Shown: one piece after another, positions 26,659 through 37,762 of the stretch
How the letters are laid out: each line of letters opens with the position of its first letter
Numbering within the stretch: the stretch's first letter is position 1
Assembly: GCA_000499405.2 (NCBI GenBank)
Contig: HG738137.1
Coordinates: 15,463,873 to 15,527,872 of the forward strand
DNA: 64,000 nt
Direction of reading: 5' to 3'
From: Onchocerca volvulus
Lineage: Eukaryota > Nematoda > Chromadorea > Rhabditida > Onchocercidae
The notes under the pieces: generated by a model
Told to the model about the DNA's origin: nothing
Database searches by the model: none
Seen by the model: only the letters and a program-made list of their open reading frames with translations
Position numbers and translations under genes: made by a program

Positions 26659-27716
26659 AAAAGTGCCTAGAATATTACAGTTAGATATTGCTTGAATTTG
26701 TTGTAAACTAGACGATAAATATGTTCAGAATTAGGCTACAAATATAGTTCCAATCAGGCTATTTTAGATTTATTTGCATTCAAAGGAAACTAGAATTCAT
26801 GAAATTATTGACAATTTGTTTTTTTTTTTTCAAGTTTAATTAATAAGCGTTCCATTCAATCCTCAATTCATAATCACATAGATTTCTAGGCACTTTGAGA
26901 TATTTCCACATATCTTTTTTTTTTTTTTTTTGAATTATGAGTAATGCATGAATTATTATGTATTGAATTTTTTTTTATTCAATCTGAATCTTTTTTTTTT
27001 TCTCGTATCATTATCATTTTAAGAAAATGTTATTTAAATGCCTTCACCGTTATATTTGCAGGATTTTTATAATTATTTTAAAAATGTTATATTTCATTCA
27101 AATATATATTTTTTGACTTTTTCTTCATCATTTGAATGTTTTATTTCATTCAAAATAATCATGCAAAAAGCAAAAAAGGAATTTTTAACTTTTTTTTTTC
27201 CTATTATTGAATAGAGAATTTTTGGTATAGACAAAAAATTTTAATCTCAAATTTTGATAATTAATAAAATGCGTTTCTCCTCAAAAAACTGCTTCTTAAT
27301 GAATTTCGTGAGTCTTAATGAACTTGTTCCTTAATGGATCTATTATTGTGATTTAAACGAATGAAAAAATTCGTTCATTATTTGTGATTTTTAAAATTTA
27401 AGAAATAATAATGAAATGTGATATTTTCTATTGATGAACGGTGTTGTATGCTTTTTTACTTCGAAATTAGTATTTATTATTTTGACATGGATTATTACTT
27501 TTTAAGGTTCTTGCTGAATTGAAATTAAATTGTATTTATTTTACGCATATATATATTTCAATGAATTGAATATTTTACATAAAGAAATTTTTTTTTTTTA
27601 TTTCATCAAATTCAAAAAAAAAAGTGAAGAAAATCCCACGCTCTCTTATATTAATTTCGATCTAGTATTTACGAATGGAAAAACGAAACAAAATTATTTT
27701 AATTGTATGTAAAAAA

Positions 27717-27753
27717 AATTACGTTTTATTTCAATCTGAAATAAAACGTAATT
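27717..27753. repeat. Perfect 17-base inverted repeat with 3-base loop, flanked by A and T tracts
   Basis: Left arm 27717-27733 (AATTACGTTTTATTTCA), spacer ATC, right arm 27737-27753. An A-tract precedes and a T-tract of about 20 follows, so either strand gives a hairpin followed by a homopolymer. Confidence 0.85.
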
Positions 27754-28426
27754 CTTTTTTTTTTTTTTTTTTTTCTGCTCAAAAGATTGTAATTTTTGAA
27801 CGAGTATTTTTCCTTCTTTATCATATTTACACTTATTTGTTTGCTCAGTAAAATTTGCGCTTATTCGTTTAGCTAAATGCCTAACATTTGCATATTATTC
27901 AAATATTTGAAAAAATTGCAAAAATTGCTCGTTTACCATATAAAATACCAATTTTTATGTTATTTGTTAAAAAAAATTTTCACGAAATTTTTATCAACTC
28001 ATCTTTTAGTCATAGATTTTTTTTGAAATTTTGTATTCTGACACAGTATGTTGGTCTTTCGAATTGCCTATCTACAAAAATCAATCGATGCCGATTTGGC
28101 GATATGCCTTCTTTATTTATTCTTTGAATCTTCGCTTTTACATTTTCAATTGTATCCGAGGATTCAATCTCAAGCGTTATCATCTTATCAATTAAAGTTT
28201 ATCAGTAGTAAGAATATACTACTATTGCTGCTATTAATTACTATTTTTGTTTAATTGTTGTTACTTCGTACACATTTAGTATTATTATTGAATGAGCTTG
28301 CATATTCATTCTCTTATTGGGCTTCGAAAAATCAATTTTTTCCTTTCAGTGTATCTTTAGATTGCAACTCGCTCTTCCCATCATTTCATTACTACTATCA
28401 ATTCTTAACTGGCTTTTTCTACTTTC

Positions 28427-28850
28427 AGGCTTATTTATTGACGGAAAATTTTGCCAAGTTTTGCCAGCTTTATTTTTTAATTTGACTATTAAGTCTTCTT
28501 ATAGATCAGATTTATTAGTTGATAAGATCAATTGATTAAAAAACCATCACTATCAACTATCACTACTTTTTTTTTTTTTACTCTCAGGCTCATTTATTGA
28601 CGGAAAAAATTTTTACTTTTCAATTTGATCACTAAATCTTCCCATAGATGAGATATATTAATTGATTAAATCAATTGATTAGACTATCACTATTTTTCTT
28701 ATTTTTAGGCTCATTTATTGACGCAAAAATTCTGGCAAGTTTTGCTAATTTCACTTTTCAGTTTGATCACCAATTCTTCTTATAGATCAAATTTATCAGT
28801 TGATCTGAGACAGTTAATTAAACCATCAATGACATTTGAATATACATCTT
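28427..28850. repeat. Three-copy diverged tandem repeat
   Basis: Units begin at 28427, 28586 and 28707 with AGGCTCATTTATTGACGGAA (first copy T for C; third copy C for one G). Each continues through AATTTGA(T)CACTAAATCTTC-like and ATAGATCAGAT-like blocks to TTAATTGATTAA-like sequence. Spacings are 159 and 121 bases. Confidence 0.8.
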
Positions 28851-29219
28851 TGTTTCACTATTATGTTTAGTCGTATTTTTTCTTTTCTTTAATGATACTT
28901 TATCTTAGATATTGTTAAACTGTTATTAATACACTTTTATAATTATTTTACAAATTGCTATTTATGAAAAAAAAAAAAAGTGAACATACATTTAATCATT
29001 CATGCATGTTTTGATTGCATCTTTTTTCCTAATTTTTTTTTTTTTGAAACTTTTTTCAAAAAAAATATCAAAAAATTTAGCATTATTTTAACAGCCTTAA
29101 TTATTGAAATATTTAGAAATGTAGCCATTTGTTGTTTCGTAAATTTTTGAAAATTCTAAAAAAGTTACTTGCAGAATTTTTGTGATAATAATTAAAAGAA
29201 AAGAAAGAAAATCACAATA

Positions 29220-31512
29220 ATGTGCGTTTCAATGATTGGTCAATTTATGTTTGCTTCAGTAATGTTTGTCGCGTTAATAGTAACCATCACTGCATTTGTT
29301 ACACCTGGTAAAATTTTCAATTTCAGTCACGTAAAGTTGATATTCGTATCTTTTACCGTAAACATATAATTAACAAATTTTCCGTTAATTTCTTAAATTC
29401 TTAAATATATCTGTTAAATGATAAATTTAGGTATAAAATATGATAATTAAGTACTTAAGTTATTTGAAAGGTAAGCTGTTTTTTTTTCTTTTTTTTTTTT
29501 CTTCTTTCGATGATCATTTATTTAATGCGGTATACAAGATTAATAGGAAAAAAAATTGAAAAAGTCAAATTTAAACAGGCCGTCAAATGAAATTTAGCAA
29601 TAAGCTATATGATACTACAAAGTAAAATTGTTCTTATATATTTTTATTACATTTTTATTTAAATAAAAATTAACTTTACATTCTATAAGATATCAATCGA
29701 ATTTAAATTATATTTCAAATTTAAAACTGCAATCGCATCATAGATTTTTTTTTTTTTAAATATTACGTAGTTTTAATTTAAAAAAATAAAAAATCCAAAA
29801 ATAACTAAGTTATATATAATTATATATTAATAATTTCAAAATCTATCACATAGATAAGCAATTAAGTGCGTATTTCACTTTTTTAAAAGAATTTTATATG
29901 ATATAAATTTCATTAGGTTGGAGATCATTTACGGTGGTAAAAGGTCATGAAAACGAAGCACAGAAATATTCAATGCCGGAAGCAATGGGACTTCTTTGGT
30001 GTACCTCACCTACACCTGAGAATAAAGCCAAGATTGATTATTGTCATGTGTGGCACAATGTAAGCTCATATATTTACTTTTTTTAATTGAAAAAAAAAAA
30101 ATAATTTGTTAGACAGAATGAAATGAATATAATTGTATTCGGAAATTATCATATGCAAAATTTTACTTTGAAATCATAATACCAAGCCATATCTCTGGTT
30201 GCACAGATATGGCTTGGTATTATGATTTCAGTATCTGAAATGTTTATGCAAATTTCAATATCTGAAATATTCATGCAAAAAATCCCATATATATGCAAAA
30301 AATTTCACAATAATTAATGATTTTATTTTGAAACGCTTTATGTGAAACACTAACTTATTTTATGTTATTACAATAAATATTAATTAGAATTAGATGATGA
30401 AAAAAGTTATTTATGGAAGTATATTAAAAAAAATTTTTTTTTTTCAGAATAAGCCAAAATGTGACAAAAATGTCACAGTAATAATGATAATAGCATTAGC
30501 CCTAGAAATTGGTTCATTAATGTGGGTATCGGTAACATTTTTCGCTTGTTGTCGTCGTGAATTTTGGATTTTCTTTTTACCATTATTAGCTTTCCTTGTG
30601 ACATTGACATTAGCTATTGCGCTATTTATATATACCGACAATAATAAAAGCGCTTTCGGTGAGTAATTTGATTTTTTGAATTTGATTTGAATTTTCATAT
30701 AGGGTTAGTTGGACCGGCCACGCTTCTAACATGCGAAGCATGACCGGTCCAATCAATCGCATAAATAAATATGTCCGCTCACTTATTTTGAACTGTTAGG
30801 CAAAAAAAAAAAAAAAAAAAAAATAGGCATATCTATATAAAAATGCGCTCTTATTCGCCTATTCCAGTATAACGTTATTTCAATATTTCAAATCAATCGG
30901 AAAACTTGAAAAACTTGAAACGTTAGATCAAAAGCCACAAGGAACATTTACATTTGATTTATATAGATAGATTATTTGCTGATTAGTATCTACTGATTGG
31001 TTGACCTCACTTTGTTTATATGTTAATCTAAGCGTTTTGGCGGGAAACATGTTTATCCTTAGACGGTACAGAATAAAAAAAGGAGGTATATTTATATAGA
31101 AACACGCGCCTATTCGAATTCAACGTTGTCTCGAAATTTCAAATCAATCGGTGAAGAATTTGAAACGTTGTGTGACAAGTAATAACGAAATTTACATTTT
31201 TATTCATGTAGATTTATCATTTTCCAATTCCTTTTCTTCTTCTGCAACATGACAGATTTTCATGGAATTTTTTTGTTAGAAAGAGAAAGAAGAGGGAACA
31301 AAAATAAATTATGCTTTATTTCTGTAATAAATTTATAAATTATTTGATAAAATTTTTCAGATATATTAAATGAAAACAGAGAAGGCGCATTAGCAGCTTA
31401 TCAAATCAACTTCTTCTATAGCTATTATATAGCTTGGGTTGCTTTATTCTTGATCATCATTTGCATTTTAATTGGCGCTTTTGCTAAGAAACTTGCCCAG
31501 ATTTGCTGTTAA
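29220..31512 (+). CDS. Clc-like (claudin-type) four-span membrane protein, copy 4
   Basis: Exons 29220-29307, 29917-30059, 30448-30658 and 31361-31512 encode 197 residues, phases 1/0/1. Exon 1 reads MCVSMIGQFMFASVMFVALI, close to copy 3 (MCLSFFGQFLFGILM). This is the most claudin-like member. After GWRSF the first loop has GLLWC and then DYCHVW, fitting the W...GLW..C...C pattern of the claudin/PMP22 superfamily. Span two ends FFACCRREFW. Span three is PLLAFLVTLTLAIALFIY. The second loop is short and polar, and the protein ends AKKLAQICC. Introns carry a perfect 26-base hairpin (30169-30230), a GC-rich palindrome (30709-30752) and dispersed element copy C. Charged-tail exons 1 kb downstream might belong to this gene through alternative splicing, but phase does not prove it. 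Confidence 0.85.
30169..30230. repeat. Perfect 26-base-pair hairpin with 10-base loop in intron 2 of Clc-like copy 4
   Basis: The arms 30169-30194 and 30205-30230 are exact reverse complements; the loop is CTGGTTGCAC. The arms contain ACCAAGCCATATCT. It lies wholly inside an intron on the transcribed strand. Confidence 0.95.
30709..30752. repeat. Imperfect GC-rich palindrome
   Basis: TTGGACCGGCCACGCTTC pairs with GAAGCATGACCGGTCCAA around a loop (TAACATGC). The outer nine bases pair perfectly and the inner arm has two C-A or G-T type changes. It is in intron 3 of Clc-like copy 4, just left of a 20-base A-tract and element copy C. Confidence 0.85.
30828..31180 (-). repeat. Dispersed element copy C
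   Basis: Inverted relative to copies A and B. It holds the core GCGTTTTGGCGGGAAACATG (within 31022-31055) between two related modules (30828-30930 and 31089-31175). Each module has a CGCCTATTC block, then AACGTT, CAAATCAATCGG and GAAACGTT. It lies inside an intron of Clc-like copy 4. Confidence 0.78.
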
Positions 31513-32279
31513 TATGTGAAAATAATTCTCTTTAAATAATTGATGATTTTCTTCTTTTTTTCAACAAATTAAGTAAAAAATTAATTGGGAAAGAACAAAT
31601 ACATCATGTTCAATAATATGAAGTATTTTTCTACTATTTTAAGTAAGCTTTGTGGCTATAATTAATTGCTTCATAGCAACGGAAATATATTAGAACTAAT
31701 TGCAGTAAATTTTTTATCTATTTTATTCTTTCTGCTTGCTAATTTTTGTTTTTTATTTTTTGCTTCATTTATTTTATGCTTTTTGCTTACAAAAACTTAA
31801 TATGGATTTCAGAAAAAAAAAGTTTTGTCATACTGTTGTTTTTGAAATGTAATTTGAAATATATGCTTTGTTAAAATTATATGAACTTAATTTTTTGATT
31901 TCAGTCATTTTTGGTCTTTTTTTCAATAGAAATTTTTTAATTTTTTATTCTACTTAAAATAAGTTTACGTGTTGATATTTTTATAATATATGTGAAAGAT
32001 CTTTCTGTACTTCAATTGTTTTTTTTTTTTCAAGCCATTCATAATCTCTTTTTTTTTTTTCTTCTTCATCTGTATAATTTGTTCAATAATCGAGACAATT
32101 TGTTTATTTTCTTATTTACTTTCTATTGTTCCTTTTTTTTTTAATTTGTTTCTTTAATATATTGATAAAGGGCTTTCTTCATAAGTTTTAATGATTGCTT
32201 AGAAATCTTTGAATGTAATGAAGCAAATTACATATTTAGCATTATATTCATCTTTTCTCTTAACAAAATTTCATCAAAA

Positions 32280-32310
<31 letters not shown>

Positions 32311-32499
32311 CGAAATCATTTTACAACAGCATTAATTACATTGTAAAAATCTTAAAGTGCTATATAAAATAAATGAAAATCATAAAAGAGAAATTGATAA
32401 GTGATAAGTGATTATAAAGTTGATTGCTCTAATAATTGAGAACATAACGAGTAATATGAAGTGAAAATATAGAAAAAATCAGCTCCTACACCTGAATAG
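31513..32499. other. Gap between Clc-like copy 4 and the charged-tail exons
   Basis: Presumed 3' untranslated and intergenic sequence of T-rich tracts, plus a 28-base poly(A) at about 32283-32310. No exon recognised. Confidence 0.5.
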
Positions 32500-33126
32500 A
32501 ACATGATTTATGACAAAGATAAAATCTATCCTGTTCCAAGATCTACAGCAGTAAAAGCTGAAAAAGATGTGGTTTAAATTTATGCTAAATGATAATATTT
32601 TGAAAAATCGAATTTATTTTAAATGATACTTTCGAGAAATTAGACGAAATATATATATATATTTTTTTTAGGATTCAATCAAATTCAATTTCGAAATGGA
32701 ATAGTTTTCAAAAAGATGCAAAGATAGATAAAAAAGAGGTTTGTATACTATGAATAGTCTTTAGTGATACGAGAAGATTTGATTTTAATTGAATTCTATT
32801 TTCATAAATGATAATTTTTAATGTCGTTTAATTGTCCTGTCCGTTGATTTGGATAGAATAAAAAATGTATGAAAAATAAAATAGATTATTGATGATTACT
32901 TATTTCTTAATTATTAGCTTTAATAATATTATTGTCATATTAATTACTAGTATTACTTTTATCAACTTTTATCACTGCCGCTATTAATTATCAAATATTA
33001 ATTAACTAATCTGAGGTATCGAAGCAAGAAGAAATAACGACAATTGAAGAGAATAGTAGAAAAGTTGACAAAAATAGGACTAAGAGGAAAGACGAAGGGA
33101 AAGAGAAAGAGAAAAAGCGGAGATGA
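32500..33126 (+). CDS. Probable charged C-terminal exons of an unresolved gene
   Basis: Three exon-like blocks follow each other. Block 1 (32500-32571 or -32577) reads MIYDKDKIYPVPRSTAVKAE and then KDVV before a stop, which resembles a C-terminal PDZ-type ligand. Block 2 (32672-32738) begins after TTTTTTTAG. In one frame it is DSIKFNFEME and stop, phase-compatible with block 1. In another frame it reads QSNSISKWNSFQKDAKIDKKE and joins in phase to block 3. Block 3 (33016-33126) follows ATCTGAG and reads VSKQEEITTIEENSRKVDKN, then a Lys/Arg/Glu-rich end and stop. No single splicing plan uses all three in frame, so either two isoforms exist or one exon was missed. The strand and position allow a cytoplasmic tail for Clc-like copy 4. 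The function is unknown. Confidence 0.33.
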
Positions 33127-33953
33127 ATAGAAATGGAAACGGAGGGATGAGAAATAGCCGAAAAATATCCAATTAAATTTTGAAGTAAAGATTGAGAGTA
33201 AATTGTTGTTTATTGGTTTTGTTTACGTAAAGATTAATATTTAAGCGTTATTTTAACCTTCCAAACTTTTTATTAATTTTCAGGGAGAGGGAGGATATTA
33301 TTAGATTACTTGTAAAGGTTTTTAATGATTTATAGCGTAAATACGTTTAAATTTCCAATTTTGATGAAACATCACCTAAAATATTGCATTCGGTTATAAA
33401 CTTTAAAACAGTATTTGAAATATGAAACACATTTTGTTTTATTCGAATATTACACAGAATACAATAGTCGTGGATCTTTGTTCGAATTTTATCTCAAAAT
33501 GTATTCATGTTTACTCTGAAAAGTCACGTAAATTATAATATGTATAAGGTATTGGAAAAATTCTGAATTATCTCTTTGACTTCTTTATCTAGTAAGGTAT
33601 TGAAAACCGTTTCGATTATCACAGATAAGATATTTAAATTAATAGCAAAAAAAAAAAAAAATTTCAAAATGGAAATTCTCAAGCGTTTAGTCTCGTAATC
33701 TTTTCACTTCTTCATAGAAAACTTTTCAGAAGTGACATCTTTGGAAAAAAAAAAAAAATCTGATAATAACTTTTATTCTAATATTATGTTTTTAAAATTT
33801 CTCTTTAGAATCTTTGTTATACGTATATCTAAAAGCAAGATGAAATTCATGTGTATATCTAAAAGCAAGATGAAATTCATGTTTTACATTAAATAAACAT
33901 TTAAAATGTGACCTTATTTTCCGAAAAAAAAAAAACATGTGAATATATTTAAG
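33127..33953. other. Upstream region of the EED-like gene
   Basis: No exon seen. A perfect 30-base tandem duplication lies at 33823-33882 (unit starts GTATATCTAAAAGCAAGATG), about 70 bases before the start codon of the next gene. It could sit in the promoter or 5' leader. Confidence 0.5.
33823..33882. repeat. Perfect 30-base tandem duplication
   Basis: Two identical adjacent 30-base units (33823-33852 and 33853-33882), beginning GTATATCT and ending ATTCATGT. The exact identity suggests a recent duplication or an assembly artefact. Confidence 0.92.
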
Positions 33954-36900
33954 ATGTCGCTTGGAAGGGTATCCAGTCCGAGTGGTACCAGTGAAGCAAG
34001 TCAGTCTTCATCCTATTCCACTGCTCGGGTAAATTTAGTTTTATTTATTCGTGTTTTAAATATATAATAATTTGATTGAAATTAAAATTCTTTGTCTCTT
34101 TTGAAGACAAATCATTAAGTCAAGTAGCTGAAATATTCTTGTATGATAATTCCTTTTTTATAGCTAATTTCTGGTGATTGCCATTTACAGAGCATTGATT
34201 GTTGATCATTGATCATTCCAGAAAAGTAAGAAATCGATGAATTCATCGAATTCTCTTCGAAGCCCTCCAAGGATACCCTTCAAGCATCTCTCTACTGTAT
34301 ATGTTAGTTAAATTTCGTATTTTCGAGATAAATTTATTGCTATTTTTCTCTTTATACATTGTTATTTTCTAGAGTTAGAGTTATTTTTCCTTAATAATAT
34401 ACTAATTATTTCTTGTATATCCAATTGAACAGAGGATTAAATAAAGCATTTCAACGTTCATCAGCTTCGAAAAAAGGCCGCATTCTTAGTTCTGATCCAC
34501 AAATATTCATCCATAAAAAATTACCTGTTCAAAAATTGTCAGAATTTCAAGAAAAGAAGAAATTTCGTATTTTCCTGAAATCACTTTTTCTTCTTGAAAT
34601 ATGAGATCTTCGTGATTTTCGTTGTAGAAAAAATATGATTTAAAGAAAAAGATATCGAAAGCAAATCGCAATGTATCTGATTTTTCAGGAAGGGCATAAG
34701 AAGACAATATATGGTGTTGCATTTAGTCCTTATCTTATTGCTCATCCACATTTTGCGACTGTTGGAGAAAATCGAGTGAGGGTTTTTTGTTTTCCTAAAA
34801 AAGCAATTTTTAACAGTGAAAGTTCGAATTAATCTTCCGAAATTTCACTTATGATTTAGTAATTCATTGCAATTTAATATGTGAGCAGTATTATTTGAGT
34901 TTAATTTTTACTTCTATCAATTCATATTGATATCAATCCATCATGATTTATCTTATGGAGCTCGAAAAAATTGTCTTTTAAATTTACATTAAAAAATAAC
35001 TAGCGAGCAAATAAGTTTTTTTTTTTCTTTAATGTAATAATATAAAATAATATAAAAAATAAATTTTTCCTTTTCTTTTCTTAGTTAACTTTTTGATTGA
35101 TTATCTTCTCCATCCTTTACGCGTAGAAATGAACGCATTAAAAAGCTTATCACGTTTCGTATTTTATGCCGTAGTAAGGATTTCCACTTTCGATAAAAAA
35201 TTAGTATGAACCGAGTAAATTAAGCGTACTATTGAAAATTTTCTATTAGCCTTCTGTCAAAGCATCCAATTGAGTCAGTTCCAAATATAGGTGTCGATAT
35301 ATGCAATAACGAAAGATGCAAATGGTATAAAGTTATTGAGAAGTTTTCACGATTCAGCGGTAAGCAAAACGTTTTGATTTCTTATGTTTAACAATAAGTT
35401 TTCGATATAAAATTTTTGTTTTGCATGCATTTCATTCAAAAAGCTTGAATTTCCGTGTTTTAAACTTGACTTTTTTTTCAGAAAACTGAATGGTTTTTTT
35501 CGGTGTGTTGGGCATATGATACTGAGAATGACGTACATGTCGTAATTGCTGGTGGAAATCGAGGAATTATACGAGTAATAGATGTTATTACGGGTGATCT
35601 TGTTAATGTTCGTTTATTTTATCACGTTTGAAACAATAACTTCTACTAAGTTTAGCATGTAGTGTAGGAATAAATTATTGTTCTGTAATTATAATCATTG
35701 TTTTCGGATTTTCTACATATTTCATAAGTTTACGAAGCAAGATGTAAAATTGTTTTTAGAGTTTAATAGGACATGGTGATGCTGTAAATGATGTTCGTGT
35801 TTTTCCAAATGATTCCATGATTATTGCTTCGGCCAGCAAGGATTTCACAGCTAGAATATGGAATATTCATAACAGTGCTTGTTTAGCTATTCTAGGAGGA
35901 GTTGAAGGCCATTTGGATCAAGTTATATCAGTAGTAAGTTTATAAACGGACAATTTTCCAAAATATTTTGTCTTGGAGCTTTGCAAATTCGTTTTTTAAC
36001 AGTAGTTTTCATTTTAAATAAATGTAACGCCATAGCTTCTTTTATAACAGTTAGATAGTTTGTTTCATAAGAGTTATACACTGTCTCTCAATTTAATACT
36101 TATTAATAGATGCATCATCACTTTATAGCATGTAGCAAATTACTTTAATTTTTTATAGGATTTTGATGCTGCGAGTGAATATTTGGCATCGGCAAGCATG
36201 GATCATACTGTCAAGCTGTGGTATGTAGGAAAGGGAAGTGGTGTTGATCGGCTTGTTGAGCAGTCCAAAGCTGATCTCAGAGTAAACTAATTTCTCATAT
36301 TATTTTTTTGTCAATATATTCAGAGATTTTAATGGATATGGCTACTAGTAAAAAACTTCAAAGTATTCAGAAAAAAAACTGGTAATTTCATTTTAAAAAA
36401 GCGAGCTTGGCGTAAACAGAAATATTGACAGTTTTAGTTGGTTATTTTTTTCAAGTGGTTTACTAAATAACCTAATGTACTTATAGATTTTAATCAATAT
36501 TTGGCTGGGAATTAAACCTGAAATTTGTCATTGAAAACTTAAACAAAAAAAAAAAAATATTAATGCTCATTCATTTCTATGTGCTTTTATTCTAAGGCAT
36601 ATCGGTTGCAGTTTTTAAGCTAATTAAAAATACTTTCTGTTATTATCAAAAACATTTTACAGTTGGTTGATTTCCCAGCCGAAATACACTATCCTCGTTG
36701 TAGCACCCGTGATATACATACCAATTACGTTGATTGTGTTCGTATTTTTCATCGACTCATATTTTCTAAGGTAAAATTATCATTTTATAGGCGATCGTAA
36801 TTCATCGTTTGAGGTTATGTTTATTCCTATACGTTATTTTGATATTTGGAGATTGAATAAATACTAACGAGGTGTAAGGAGCAACAATGACTGGACATTC

Positions 36901-37762
36901 TAAAATATATATTTTGAAATCAGACGATATTCCAAAAATAATTCCAGTCAACCGAAAATGAAATAGTGTTATGGAAATTTGGTGATTTTGACGATTTAGT
37001 CGCTGGACAAGGTAATAAAGTAAAGACTGAGACATGCATTATTCATTTTCGTCAAATGCAATTGCCGGAAACTAATATGTGGTATATCAAATTTGAAATT
37101 GATCCACTGGAGAAGGTAATTTATTGTCTTCTTTCTTTGTTGTCGTTTTATTTCAAGTTTCATCCAATTTACTTATGATTGTTAGTATTGGATACTACTC
37201 ATTTCGCATATTCACACTTTAATATGAAACGATTCACAGAGCGCTAGAGTGTTTTGTTGTTTTGTACTTGAAGCTACATTGAATATTCAATAGAGATACC
37301 ATCTTCTGGAAAAGTTTTTTGTGAAGAAGTGGAAGGTTTGTGAGACGGAGCTTTTTCCATCTTAAACTTTTTACTGTTAATTTCAGTATCTTGTCTGTGG
37401 TAATCAAAAAGGTGAAATTCACGTATGGGAACTTAACAATGGTTCATTACCTTCCATAAAAAGGTTGTTTTTATTGGATTTTTTTGCACAATAAATCATG
37501 GACAGTTTGGATAAAGCTTGATAATTTTACTTGGAAGTTTTTCTTATAAATGAAATATGCCTCAGGCTTGCGATTTTTTTTCTGAAGCTTTTTATAAGCC
37601 ATTCATTTTAACAAATCTTTTTTTTCTTTTTTCAGTAATCACGTGTTGCGTCCTAGAGATGTTGGGTGTACCATAAGACAGATTGCATTTAGCCCATGTG
37701 GCCAGCATATGATTGCCGTAGCTGATGATGCAAGTATATCCAGGTTTACGAGACGGGCATGA
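33954..37762 (+). CDS. mes-6: EED/ESC-type WD40 Polycomb protein (PRC2 subunit, MES-6 homologue)
   Basis: Eleven exons (33954-34028, 34222-34302, 34689-34775, 35291-35359, 35482-35607, 35760-35933, 36159-36281, 36663-36770, 36948-37115, 37387-37463, 37636-37762) give 404 residues in continuous phase. A Ser-rich N-terminus (about 50 residues) leads to [11 protein letters not shown], in register with the FK...EDH that opens the EED propeller. Family blocks follow: [106 protein letters not shown], and [16 protein letters not shown] is the WD40 subunit that reads methylated H3K27 and supports the EZH2 methylase in the nucleus. The end reads [13 protein letters not shown], where human EED has a Trp-containing WRWD. 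The exon 2 donor was put at GTTAGT because that keeps the alignment. The protein is slightly shorter than human EED because the N-terminus is short. It converges on the channel gene. Confidence 0.92.

Larger units (their letters stand above)
26659..29219. other. Intergenic between Clc-like copies 3 and 4
   Basis: No gene seen. It holds a perfect 17-base inverted repeat at 27717-27753 and a three-copy diverged tandem repeat from 28427 to about 28850 (both listed). Open frames of 60-80 codons here are AT-driven. Confidence 0.5.

Noticed and set aside
34413..34604. Open frame [19 protein letters not shown] in the EED-like gene, first taken as an exon
   Set aside because: No acceptor/donor pair puts it in phase with its neighbours. 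Joining 34302 directly to 34689 keeps frame and gives [11 protein letters not shown], which lines up with the EED family, so this is intronic.
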